From positions 7,364,450 to 7,428,449 of the forward strand of contig OX453286.1 in NCBI GenBank assembly GCA_949710005.1: a stretch of DNA of 64,000 nt, in the 5' to 3' direction. The notes beneath the pieces are model-generated. The model was not told the DNA's origin and searched no databases. It saw only the letters and a program-made list of their open reading frames with translations. Each line of letters starts with the position of its first letter. Positions within the stretch are counted from its first letter, which is position 1. The translations under genes and the position numbers were made by a program. Source of the stretch: Ricordea florida (taxonomy: Eukaryota > Cnidaria > Anthozoa > Corallimorpharia > Ricordeidae). Shown piece by piece: positions 21,827-32,099 of the stretch.

Positions 21827-22819
21827 ATGAGTAACGAAAACATATTATCAAAAATATATTATTCCACTTATGGATATTGGAAAGAATATTCTGCAATTCC
21901 TAAATTAGCTGAGAAATCAAAAGTAAGTGAAGATGAGGCTAAAAGATGGCTTGAGAAACAGGCTTTGTGGCAAATCTATCTACCAGCTCCAAAATATATC
22001 CCTAGACCACACTGGGCTGTGGATAAACCGAATCATATTCACCAAGCAGATCTATTATTTTTACCACATGATAGAGTAGGAAGAAAGACATATCGATATG
22101 CTTTGGTTGTGATTGATATAGCTAGTCGATACAAAGATGCTGAACCATTAACCTCAAAAGAAAGTCATGAGATATCCAAAGCCTTCAGTAATATTTACTC
22201 TAGAAAGTTAAAATATCCTAAAACATTAATTGTTGATCCTGGAAGAGAATTTATGGGTGATGTAACAAAACTTATGAATAGATATAATGTAAACATACAA
22301 CGATCTGAAGCTGGAAACCATAGAGCTCAAGCATTTGTTGAAAGAGCAAATAGAACATTATCAGAAAAACTATTTAGTCATCAATACGCACAAGAAATGA
22401 TTAGTGATGATAGGTCTAGAGTATGGGTGAAACAATTACCAGCTATTTTGAAAACTTTGAATAGTGTACCAACGAGAATAACTGGTAAAGAGCCTGCAAA
22501 AGCTATAAGAATGAAAGAGGTTGATATTGATCCTTCAAAATATAAGCGAGTTGTTGGATATGATGAAGTTAGGTTACTACCTGGTTTTAAAGTTAGATAC
22601 TTACTAGCTCCTGGTGAACTTGAAGGTGGTGAACGAAGGAGAGCAACGGATCCCATTTGGAGTATTCAGATTTATGATATATCACGTAGTGTGGTTTCAT
22701 CTAATCAGCCAGTGTTGTATTATTTACTAGATGGACCGAGGCGTGGTTTTGTGAGGGAAGAACTTCAGGTTGTACCATACGATACTGAGCTGCCGCCTAA
22801 TTCTGTGTTGCAACGATAA
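21827..22819 (+). CDS. Polinton integrase (retroviral-type, rve)
   Basis: The 330-residue DDE integrase that inserts Polintons into chromosomes. The catalytic triad is visible: Asp in HQADLLFLP (near 74), Asp in VDPGREF (near 136) and Glu in AFVERANRTL (near 171), with 34 residues between the last two as in retroviral integrases. A helical N-terminal region and a C-terminal SH3-like part (YLLDGPRRGFVREELQVV) complete it. It is the only + strand gene of the element. Its 3' end overlaps the 3' end of PolB by 55 bp, tail to tail. The ORF is intact. Confidence 0.93.
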   Translation: MSNENILSKIYYSTYGYWKEYSAIPKLAEKSKVSEDEAKRWLEKQALWQIYLPAPKYIPRPHWAVDKPNHIHQADLLFLPHDRVGRKTYRYALVVIDIASRYKDAEPLTSKESHEISKAFSNIYSRKLKYPKTLIVDPGREFMGDVTKLMNRYNVNIQRSEAGNHRAQAFVERANRTLSEKLFSHQYAQEMISDDRSRVWVKQLPAILKTLNSVPTRITGKEPAKAIRMKEVDIDPSKYKRVVGYDEVRLLPGFKVRYLLAPGELEGGERRRATDPIWSIQIYDISRSVVSSNQPVLYYLLDGPRRGFVREELQVVPYDTELPPNSVLQR

Positions 22820-23475
22820 TGTCCGTAGGCAAAAGTATGTATTCCATCTTCACAAATGACTCGCTTGTCATCATCAGCAGATAGTGCAACTTTATTAACA
22901 GTTTCAGTATAAACATCATGTTTATCACTTCTAATCACATTCATCGACCTCATCTGAGGTTTTTTATTCAATAGACAATACTTGTAATTATAAAATGATA
23001 TGGTATTTTTTACGACTGACTTCTTAATTCCCTTGCATTTATTTTCTTCTTCTCCATTATCCATCCTGTATGAGTATAGCTTGGCTCGTAGACCTACAAA
23101 TTCAGCTATCTGTTTACCACCAGCTTCATCTTTGAACATATTGATGACTTTCTTATTCACACCAGTCTCGATACCTGATGGATGGTTTTTGGGATAATTA
23201 CTAGTATCAAACATATCTCTCACATCTGGACTGATATCCTTGTAAAAATCATCCGTTTCTATCTCATATACAAGACTATCCGTATCTGTGAACAACAATT
23301 TTGCTTTTTCACCATATTTAGGTTTGATATAATTATAGTGAAAGTTGTACATTATTGTTTTACTCAGATCTAGAATGCACATACCTAAGTAAACAGGTTT
23401 ATTGAATACTATCTTTGTTTTCTTCATGTGAATGGCAACCAGATTTTCACAAAATATAGTACGATGTTGATAGTT
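22765..23475 (-). CDS. PolB C-terminal part (motif C and thumb), separated by an insertion
   Basis: This is the 3' part of the DNA polymerase gene at 26452-29435. It carries palm motif C (FTDTDSLVY, with the metal-binding DTD) and the following thumb region, ending at 22765. It has no start of its own: the open frame runs in from the insertion edge at 23475, and the first Met (23427) falls inside a conserved segment. The 23476-26451 insertion separates it from motifs A and B. As it stands the polymerase should be non-functional, unless the insertion is removed from RNA, for which I see no splice evidence. Confidence 0.88.
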   Translation of the reverse strand, partial: NYQHRTIFCENLVAIHMKKTKIVFNKPVYLGMCILDLSKTIMYNFHYNYIKPKYGEKAKLLFTDTDSLVYEIETDDFYKDISPDVRDMFDTSNYPKNHPSGIETGVNKKVINMFKDEAGGKQIAEFVGLRAKLYSYRMDNGEEENKCKGIKKSVVKNTISFYNYKYCLLNKKPQMRSMNVIRSDKHDVYTETVNKVALSADDDKRVICEDGIHTFAYGHYRCNTELGGSSVSYGTT

Positions 23476-24501
23476 CCTCGCGAAGCGAGGCCGAAGGCCG
23501 AGCGTAGCGAGGTTACTAATCGTGTCGGTTCCGGTCAGACCACGTGGCTCGCAAGCACGAGTAAATCGAGCCGAGAGTTTTTATATATGTATATATATAT
23601 ATTTATATATATGTTTATATATATCTATATTTTAAAGGTGTCCGTTCGCAGGCCAGGTTACCTGGCAATAGTAACGCACTTGAGAACGCTGAATTTCCGC
23701 CATTATTCGGTGATGCCTTTTTGAAAGTAATGTAAATTTTGTGGAAACCGATTTCACTCGTCCTGGAAGTACATCCCAGCAAGGTGATCTCCAAGATATT
23801 CAAGAAATATTAGCACGAGATCGTCGCCGAGTAAGTTCGAATACCGTGAAAATCAACACGAGGAAAGCACGACTCAAAGCAGGGATAGAGAAACGACAGC
23901 AGGGAGAATAACAACAGAAATCGCAGCCAAGACAACAACTGCTCGCTCCAGAAAAAGGCAAACGAAACAGCAGGGAAAAGGACCAGGAATTCAATCAAGT
24001 TAGTTTTGAATTTGAATGTGTTATTGATAGAAATACAGGACATGAGTGAACGATTACATAACGAAATATATTGGTGTACTACATTTAGCAAAACGACTTA
24101 GAAGGGACACCGAGTAAGAACGACTTCAACGATTGGAGATGTCTCTGGAAAATAATTCTATTAGTCTAAAACCGGAATCGGAAGACGACCAACAGATTAC
24201 AAGAGAATGTAAATAGGTATTTTTCATAATAAAACGATAGCGTTTCCAGTTTGAAGTAATTTCCAACACAGAGAGTTGCAGTTGTTATAGCAATCATTTA
24301 TAACGATGTGATCTGATATCATTGCAACAGTGAAAATATTGTAAATTTTCTTGATCTAGCAGTTATGTTAAACATTTTCAACAGAATGTATACCCTGTGT
24401 CACTATAAAGTACTGGTTCTGCAATATTATCAGTGATCAATGTGATCATTTTAAAATAAAGCAAATGTGATTACTGAATTCTGAGTAGTATTTCTCTTTG
24501 C

Positions 24502-24538
<37 letters not shown>

Positions 24539-26451
24539 TCTCTGATTGAAAGGTTTCAATAATATTGTGTAGAGACAAGTTTCATAGCCTTTTCACAATG
24601 GGTCAGTTTTACCTTAGAGTGCAATGACCCCCCCCCCCCTGATAATATTGCTATCTAGAACCCCTGCCCTTTTTTTACAAATGAAATGTTAATTCAAGCC
24701 TTAATTTGCAAAGTTAGACATAACATATTAACTTTGTTACTTTCTGCCGTTTACTTTATTTTTATGTCAAATATCAATATTTCATAACAACCACAACATG
24801 CAATTAACCTTTTACATTGGAAAAACTTTATAAAGAAGAAAATAAATTTTGTAATGCCAAAATGTTTATGATCTTTCTCATATATTCATTGCAAGTGTGC
24901 TGTATGTAGTAACAAGTGTTTCAAGTTTCCTAAATGCCCTATGCTTTCAATAATGATTTTCCACACAAACTTTCTAGACAAATGACTGCACTAGATTCTA
25001 AGCCTTTAAGAAGAAATGGTATTGTTTGGAGCTGTTTTGATTACTACCACCTCTGATGGAAAGCCTATTAAGAAGATTTTTGTATTGCTTTTAGTAGTAG
25101 AGTAACAATAACTTTACCAAGATTAAGACATGAATCCCACCCCATAAAAATATATTATGTTTAACATAAAAAATATAACAATAATAATATCAATACCAGT
25201 AATAATAATAGTAATGATAATAATAATGATAATAATATAATGATAGTTCTTCTCGTTACTATATGTCATTGGTTACAGTTCAATACCTCTGGCTGCCATG
25301 ACTTTTTCGATGAAATACCGTCCTTATATTAAATCTTTCTTCTGCAGTTTTTATAATAGAAATTTTCATATATTCAAAATAATGTACTATTCTATGGTTG
25401 GGTATGGATATTTTGCCTGTTTCTGTAACAGCACAATTAAACTTTCATGTGGTATATACTTTTGACTGATTGATGTTGATTTCACATTATTTTTTTACAG
25501 GAGTACGTAGTGCAGCAATCTTTTTGAACATATTAAGATTTCAATAACTCTTTCTTACATGTATTGTTTTTATGATATGACCTAAAAATAGCACAACCAC
25601 ATACTATACAGTGGGCACTCACTATTACCAAACCTTTATTCAAAGCTTTTGTAGAATCCAATTGTTTTACCCCCAATTTGTTGATATGGCATCTCTTTTG
25701 AGGGAAGAGGAATTTTTCTATCTACCACTGGGGGTACCATTGCAACTGGAAAGAGTACACACATTAAAACATGCACTATTCATAATGCTCTCAATTGTGG
25801 TTACCCGGGAATGAAATAATGACTGCAGTAGACAATAAAATATCTAATCAGAAGATTCTTCTTACAATGAATCTCATGCAATTATAACCAAAAAAACATA
25901 AACAAAAAATAATTGGAGCGTTCAGCTCATCCTCTGTGTAAGAACATATTGTGTTCAAAAGTGATGTACAACAAAGAAGACAAAGCAGTGGAGACTAAGA
26001 AAATAAAACTAAAGAAAAAAAACACAGGTTTTTACACCGTGGTAAACACAAGCATTCATATCAACTCTTCAAGATTTCACCTGCAAAAGATTTACAATCA
26101 TTTTCAATTTGTGTTAAGTGAATATTATTGTGATACTTCATCGACTCTGTATTCCCTGTCAAGATAATAAATAATTTTACTTCTATTCCCTCTGGTGCAA
26201 TCTCAGTGGCAGTGAAAGAGCTAAATGAAGGTCAATTTTTAAGCACTGTGTTGAGCGGTATACTGATCTTGTAATTTGCACCAGGTGTCACTAATTGTGT
26301 ACCAAACACAGCATAAGAAATAAAATAATGGGGATTACGCTAATATAAAAAATAAAATATATAATATAAAAAAAAATAAAGAATAAAATATGAAAGCATT
26401 GTGACTTCTTCAAAAACTAGCTTCGCGAGGTTTTTGCGGGAGTCGTATTTC
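23476..26451. mobile_element. 2976-bp insertion inside PolB with 5-bp target duplication
   Basis: The flanks are tagtt at 23471-23475 and again at 26452-26456. Removing one copy and the insert leaves the polymerase frame continuous, so this is an insertion and not a gene boundary. The left end starts cctcgcgaagc and its exact complement gcttcgcgagg occurs 21 bp inside the right end. The insert is AT-rich with no ORF over about 95 codons. It contains (AT)n at 24505-24530, a run of about 12 C at 24630, (AAT)n-like sequence at 25180-25240 and short AT repeats near the right end. A non-autonomous DNA transposon is most likely. Its left 120 bp hold nested palindromes (gaggccgaaggccgagcg). Confidence 0.82.
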
Positions 26452-29435
26452 TAGTTAGGTTTTGATATTAATTTTTTCGCATCTTTTTTATTTGTAACCA
26501 ATCGTACATCTACCCTTTTTCTTATGTTTTCCATGGTTTTCCCAAAGACAGAGTTATTCATAAGCTTGAAGAAATCTTTTTCAAAATCGTTATTTGCTTT
26601 CATCCTTAGGTTAGTATTCAAGTCAATGTATGGTTTTAACCAAGCTGACTCTTCAAATGTAATACCCCTATGAATCTTAGTTACTTTTAGTCCTAGACTT
26701 TCATAAACGTTCAGTGACTCGTGGTGAACAACATACTTTACCTTATCATTGAGGTTTGGTATCAATTTCTCAACCTTGTTAACGAAAAGTCTCTCTGGAG
26801 CTAGAGGATAATCATTATGCAAGTCGTGAAGGTGATGAGGATATTCTAAATCAACCTCTAGTATGCATGGGATATTTTTCCAGTCTGTAAGCTCTTGATC
26901 AGTCATCCATCTAAAACCATGAGTAGGGAGTGGTTTACTCATTCCCCCACCATATAGATTGTTTCTATCGAGATATATAATATACTTTGTAGGTTGGTTT
27001 GGATCATATTCATCCATGTATGGGTTGTTGGCTTTACCATATCTATTAGAGATATTAGAGACACCTCCTCGAATGCCTTTCTCAAACATAAGTAGCATGT
27101 CGACATCAGTTAGCAACTCCAAATTCACTTTCGTTAACTTTAATTCTGCATCCCAAGCTAGTCCTGGTGCTGTATAATACCAAGCAGGGTTAAGGTTATA
27201 ATTCTTTTGACAAACATCTCTAAAGTTCTCGAATACATCCGCTAAAAGTATTACATCTGACTTAAGATATAGGTCGTGATATTCCCTCATTGTTTTCATA
27301 TTGAAGGTTTCCCACACCTTTTGAGCATGTTGGTAGTTATCTTCTGTTATATCTTCATCGTTGAGTTTTGAATAGAATGCCTCCTTTGGTGGAAGTTGGG
27401 TTTCTTTGAGTTTATCAAATCCATCAAACCAATCATATGGAAATACACCCTTTCTCAACAATAACTCTAATTTCTCACCCTCATAGTAGCTCTTTAGGTT
27501 TTTGAAAGATTCTTTTGGAAGATTATTAACTAAACTTTCAAGGCTGGTTGCCATAAATTTAAATGAATCAATGAATCTTATATCTCGCTTCACATCAACC
27601 TGCTTGCCTTCTTTGTTTGTAAAGGTGTAAACTACAATCTGTTTTGTGAAAGAAATATACTTTTCCTCATTATTAGGTATACAGTTTATATTACCTTCTG
27701 ATTTACCAAGATTCTTTATAAAAAGATGAGCGTCATATCCAGATAGGTTGTGAAAGATGACTGGAAAGAACTTTGGAATTATATACTTTAAGTTGCATTC
27801 GTTATGAGCTGCTCCTCTATAATTTCCTGTAAGGTGACAGTGGTCTAATACCTTATCTTCTCCTAATTCACCTTCACATATGTGACAATGAGTAGCATTT
27901 TTATAGTCTTTTTTATCTTTATTACTCATATTCACCTTATTATGGAATTTGAACTTATTATTTAATATGAACTTATTATAAATTTCCCTAATATCTGACT
28001 CCAATTTATCTACAAACATCTGTGCGATATCATCGTCTGGGGATTTAGCAGTGTATCGTTCAAGTTTGGGTGGAAATATGTTATCGTCAAAGCACTTTAT
28101 GAGATAGAAGAATCCAGATGGTTTGTGCTTCTGGTATTGTTTAGTAAAGCTTTCACTTTCATCTGGAGAGCAGGTGTGTATTTTCTCTAGATAGCTCTCA
28201 AAGTCAGCATAGACAGTAAAGGGTACTCGCATTTTTCTGTTGAAATTCTTAAAGTAAATATATTGGGGATTTCCATCTTTATCTTTAGGCATAACAATCT
28301 TAGCTTCTTCGTTATTATAACAGTAATCTTTATGTTTTTCCAATGATTCCTTTGAATGGAATGAGTTGAAACATCTAAGGCAAAAGTGCATCGCAGATTT
28401 ATGTTTGCTGACTTGAGATGATAAAAGTCTACTTATATTCTTTATCCAACAGTAGTGATCATTTTCATCGTTCGATATTAGAAGTAAGGCGATCTCCTCA
28501 CATCCTCGTTTCTTACTTATTCTTAGAGGGCATACTTCACCATCATATCCTAAGACGCTAATAGCATAGGGGTTTTGATTTTCAAACTTATCAATATGTT
28601 TCCATTCAACGGGGAACTCCATTCCTGACCAGTCGAACTTCTTAGAGTTTTCTCTCATTTGTTTATTTAGTCTCTGTGGGTCTTTCTCTTTAGGAAACAC
28701 GGCGGATGTTACTGCCCACTTGAAACACTCATTATCCTTTTCATTCTTAACATTGATGACTGCTTGCTTTGATGCTAATTTTGATGGTAGTGGAATATAA
28801 GAACTTCCAGAAAGCGGATTATGAGTGTCTATGTTGATATCAAAGTATATCACATGATCGAATTGCCAACCAGAACCTTGATTTTGAAACTGCTGAATCA
28901 ATTCAAGTAGACGATTTGTCATAGCATTGAACAAGTTAGAAAAATCGGTTGACTCAGTAATCATTTCCACGGTTGAATGAAAGTATCCTGAGTTTTCATC
29001 AATCTGTCCAGTAGCAGGATTCTTTTTTATAAACTTACAGGTAAATATAAATTTCACCTTGAGCGGTTTTTTTTGCTTCTTAATGAGATCCAGAACTTTT
29101 GGTTTGATGTTATTGATAAATGTCTTAGGATCATACCCTTTCCGTCCATTAATCCTGTAGGTTTTTAGATGCCCATTCAACGCTGTTTGTTGTTCTTTTG
29201 GAGTGAAATCTTCCTCTTCCTCTTCTTCTTCTTCTTCCTCTTCCTCTTCTTCTTCTTCTTCTGCAGTGAAATAATCTTCTTCTTCTTCTTCTTCATTAAA
29301 TGCACGGTTTATAATATTTTCGATAGGTTCTGGTACATAAGATATAATCAAGTCTGAAAATTTTTTAATACCTTCCCTAACTGAATTGTTAGCTCTTCCT
29401 AATAAATCTTTGAATGATTTAAATAGCGATTCCAT
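26452..29435 (-). CDS. Protein-primed family B DNA polymerase (pPolB), N-terminal 994 residues
   Basis: Visible in order: a Glu-rich run (about residues 49-77); a Cys/His zinc-like region (HFCLRCFNSFHSKESLEKH); exonuclease motif I YADFES (about 407); an HNH/endonuclease VII-like CHIC...DHCHLTGNYRGAAHNECN (about 515-545), often embedded in such polymerases; exonuclease II FHNLSGYDAHLF (about 563); palm motif A YLDRNNLYG (about 820); and motif B KLMNNSVFGKT (about 958). Motif C is on the far side of the insertion at 22765-23475. The TAG that ends this ORF is created at the junction: TA comes from the target duplication and G is the first base of the insert. The start is supported by TTTAAAGATA at 29457-29462, 21 nt upstream. 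It replicates the element from protein-primed ends. Confidence 0.93.
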
Positions 29436-29479
29436 TTTTAAATTTCATGTTATATCTTTAAACCATTTTTAAAAATTAA

Positions 29480-29598
29480 TTTTTTTTCTGAAATCCTTGA
29501 TAAATTCCTTGATAAATTCCTGATAAAAAATTAGACTTATAATTTAAAAATCTCTGATAAAATCCTTGATAAATCTCTGATAAAATCATTGCGCTCGT
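29480..29598. repeat. Short direct repeats at the right edge of the viral element
   Basis: Units of the form ctctgataaaatccttgataaa and shorter variants (ccttgataaattc, cctgataaaa) recur six or more times between the PolB start and the retrotransposon fragment. They may be terminal or sub-terminal repeats of the Polinton. I could not find a matching inverted copy near 14.25-14.65 kb. Confidence 0.6.
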
Positions 29599-29611
29599 TC
29601 CCTCAAAATAC

Positions 29612-31455
29612 TACTACTGGGGCATTCTACTGAACTATTGCTTGTACACCTGTCAGAAATCTGGAGAAAAGCTATTGATGCCGATAAAGTGGTTGCTGTG
29701 GCGTTTGTTGACTTCAGAAAAGCTTTTGCCTGTGTATCTCATGCTATCCTACTGCATAAGTTGAATTTTCAATTTTCAAGCCGTTGTCTTTTATCATGGC
29801 TGACAGACTACCTAACTGATCGAACTCAATTCTCGGTAGTAAACGGCCAGCACTCAACTGCGCTAAATGTAACTTGCGGGATTCCTCAAGGATCAGTACT
29901 TGGCCCAACGTTGTTTGCCTTGTACACCAATGACTTACCAAGTGCTGTTACCTCTGGCTCTGTCTTTATGTACGCAGATGACACACCGTTTATTGCATCG
30001 GGGACACTGTTGATAACACTGTCACTTATTTAAATAAGGCTTTATCGGAAATGAACAGTTGGTGCCTAGAGAAGTCTTTAACCCCTTACTCGGCAATGAG
30101 AAAACCGCACATCAATTCTGTGACTATTGGAGAAGATCGGATCGAGTGGGTGAAACACCCTCGTCTTTTGAACGTTACTATCGATGAGAGGCTTTCCTGG
30201 TCACGTCTCCTTACAGATGTAAAAAAGAATTTCGTAAACAAACTGAACCTCCTGAAAAGGAGTTCGTTCTTGAGCAGAAACGCCCTATTGGACTTGTACT
30301 TTAAGATAATATTAAATAGATTTAGGCAAGCCTAAAAGCGGAGCTCCTCACACAGACCCTCACACATTGAAAATGCTGTCACTAAAGTTATTAAATACGC
30401 CTGGTGTACGCAACTACTTAAAGAAGATTCGATAGCTGAAATAAATCGTCAAAAAAAAAAAAACATCTAGCTCGCGACTCAACGGAAGAACCATTACCTG
30501 GTCAGCAAAATTATAATAGTTTTAAAGCAACACCAAAAGCAGCTAGGCAGCTCTTTAACAAATGAAAAATAGACACTCAGCTTTATGCTTATGTCCCTCC
30601 AAAAACGCTTGAAAACTTGTAGGAAGAAAATTTTTCCTCCAAAACCGCTATGAATAATCCGTTTCTTCAGCAAAACATTGTAGACTGCTGTAGACTGCTG
30701 GCTGTAGGTTGTGTAGCCGCCGCAAGCCGCAAAAGGCGCGCGAAAAACAAAGCCTCGTTTCGGTTTAAGACCTTCTCCGCCATGTTGGGGCAACGTCGTC
30801 GTCGTCGTCGTCGCTAGGCGCACGCGCCCGCGAGCCATGCCACTAGCCACGATGACCATGAAAACTCAAACGCATGGTTTTCTCAATTTCTATCCTCGCA
30901 CAGTAGTTATGGGGCTCCGCTCTGCGGCTCTTCGAGCCGCTGTGGAGCTCCGCTATTACCATCAGTTCTATATGGACTAGTCGTTTGGGGCGGCTGCCCT
31001 AACGCAGAGCTTCTACATTCTCTGGAAGTACTTCACCGTAAGGCAGCCAGAATTATATACAACTTACCCCGAGATATGCCTACCGCGGAAGTTTACCGAC
31101 ATTCGAACTGGAATACTTTATCCCTCTATTATAAACTTCGATTAATTAAACTACTCCATAGCGTGTTTATAGGTGAAGCACCTACGGCTCTTTCATACTT
31201 GACAAATAAACCCTGCACTGCATACAACTTGAGAAGGAGTAATAACATAATCGTCCCGCGTTTTAACTCGCAGTTTCTAAAAAACTCTATAAGCTATAGA
31301 GGCGCTATTCTTTGGAACGCTGTTTCGAGTCATTTTACAGACCAGTTTGCTGTTTTCTATTGCAAAGTGAGGAAGGACTCTTATTTTAAGGAACTTGATT
31401 TTAGCTCACAGTCGGTCCAGTCGCTGCCCAGGCACTACCAAGATTTTAACGGACT
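29612..31455 (+). pseudogene. Non-LTR retrotransposon (jockey/CR1-type) reverse transcriptase, fragment
   Basis: Reverse transcriptase motifs run in order: GHSTE (29615), FVDFRKAF (29705), GIPQGSVLGPTLFALYTNDL (29876) and the catalytic YADDT (29970). A frameshift near 30030 is followed by the thumb region (30050-30313), and the C-terminal part resumes at 30959 (VLYGLVVWGGC) and runs to about 31440. The endonuclease and 5' parts are missing, so the copy starts mid-RT against the Polinton edge. A DNA insertion (30315-30958) and a SINE at the 3' side interrupt it further. DFRKAFD has become DFRKAFA. Confidence 0.85.
30315..30958. mobile_element. Non-autonomous insertion nested in the retrotransposon
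   Basis: The RT frame is continuous if 30315-30958 is removed. The junctions show tatta at 30310-30314 and 30954-30958, a probable target duplication. Near the ends, agcggagctcc (30337-30347) and ggagctccgct (30944-30954) are inverted repeats. The right side also holds nested hairpins (ggctcttcgagcc) and a gtc triplet run near 30796. No coding capacity is seen. Confidence 0.7.
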
Positions 31456-32010
31456 ACCGTGCGGGGAGGTCGCGGGTTCAAATCCCGGCGGCCAGACCAC
31501 TACTCAGGGTCTTTGAATAACGGAGGAGAAAGTGCTGCCTTTGCAATGACATCTGTAAACGGTCAGACTTTCCAGTCTTATCGGATAAGGACGATAAGCT
31601 GTAGGTCCAGTCTCGCAACCTTTGTCCGTAATAACTTCATGCGACGTTAAAGAAATCACACATTGTTCGTGAAACAAGAGGACGCCTGAAGGCGTTTACG
31701 CGGGATGTGTTGGTTTAAAATTGCTGACGCAGTATGTTTTTTTGCTTATTGTGCGATCATGGATATCCATGGTGCAATCCAACCAGACTTGAACGTGATT
31801 CGGAGTTACAGCAAAAAAAATCACACAATTTTTTCGGGACGGGCTCGGGATACGGGAAAGTTAAAAAAACAAGGCAATTTGTGACTCCCAAGACGACAAA
31901 AGGAATGCGCTACCGAATTTTATACGCTGGCTGACTACGTCATTCCGCGTAATTAAGAGTAGGGGACGTAGATCCCGGTGTTGTGGTCTGGCCTTTGTGT
32001 ATGTACTGGG
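31456..32010 (+). mobile_element. tRNA-derived SINE, 5'-truncated, with a nested 270-bp insertion
   Basis: It starts inside the tRNA-like head (ggttcaaatcccgg, B-box-like) and continues through the body shared with the SINE at 62186-62543 (actcagggtctttgaat, gataaggacgataagc, agtaggggacgtag). Relative to that copy, 31679-31950 is an extra segment whose ends carry imperfect inverted repeats (tttacgcgggatg / cattccgcgtaat), so it is probably a small nested element. It is not a functional tRNA gene. Confidence 0.75.
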
Positions 32011-32099
32011 CCCACAGTAGTTATATATAATTGGCTGTATGATGTCGTGGTTGCCAATGACAATGACTTGGCGAAACTAACATAAACACGCCATAGTTA

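Larger units (their letters stand above)
14600..29470. mobile_element. Polinton/Maverick (adintovirus-like) integrated DNA virus element
   Basis: A 15-kb block has the Polinton core set: major capsid protein, packaging ATPase, retroviral-type integrase and protein-primed PolB, plus small membrane/structural proteins. Genes are packed with gaps of about 10-60 bp, intronless, on the - strand except the integrase. This differs sharply from the spliced host genes around it. The edges are not resolved. Homology of host blocks ends at about 14242 on the left, and a retrotransposon fragment begins at about 29612 on the right. I could not find terminal inverted repeats or the 6-bp target duplication by eye, nor an adenain-like protease. 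A 2976-bp insertion splits PolB; all other genes read open. Confidence 0.9.

Noticed and set aside
22765..23427. Separate 220-aa gene with its own Met
   Set aside because: It carries polymerase motif C, and the frame runs unbroken from the insertion edge; it is the 3' end of PolB.
23476..26451. Intein or spliced intron in PolB
   Set aside because: No long frame through the segment, no intein motifs, a clear 5-bp target duplication and no good splice sites.
26451..26453. Independent nonsense mutation at the end of the PolB ORF
   Set aside because: The stop is formed by the target duplication plus the first base of the insert.
31456..31500. tRNA gene
   Set aside because: Only the 3' half of a tRNA-like head is present and SINE body follows.
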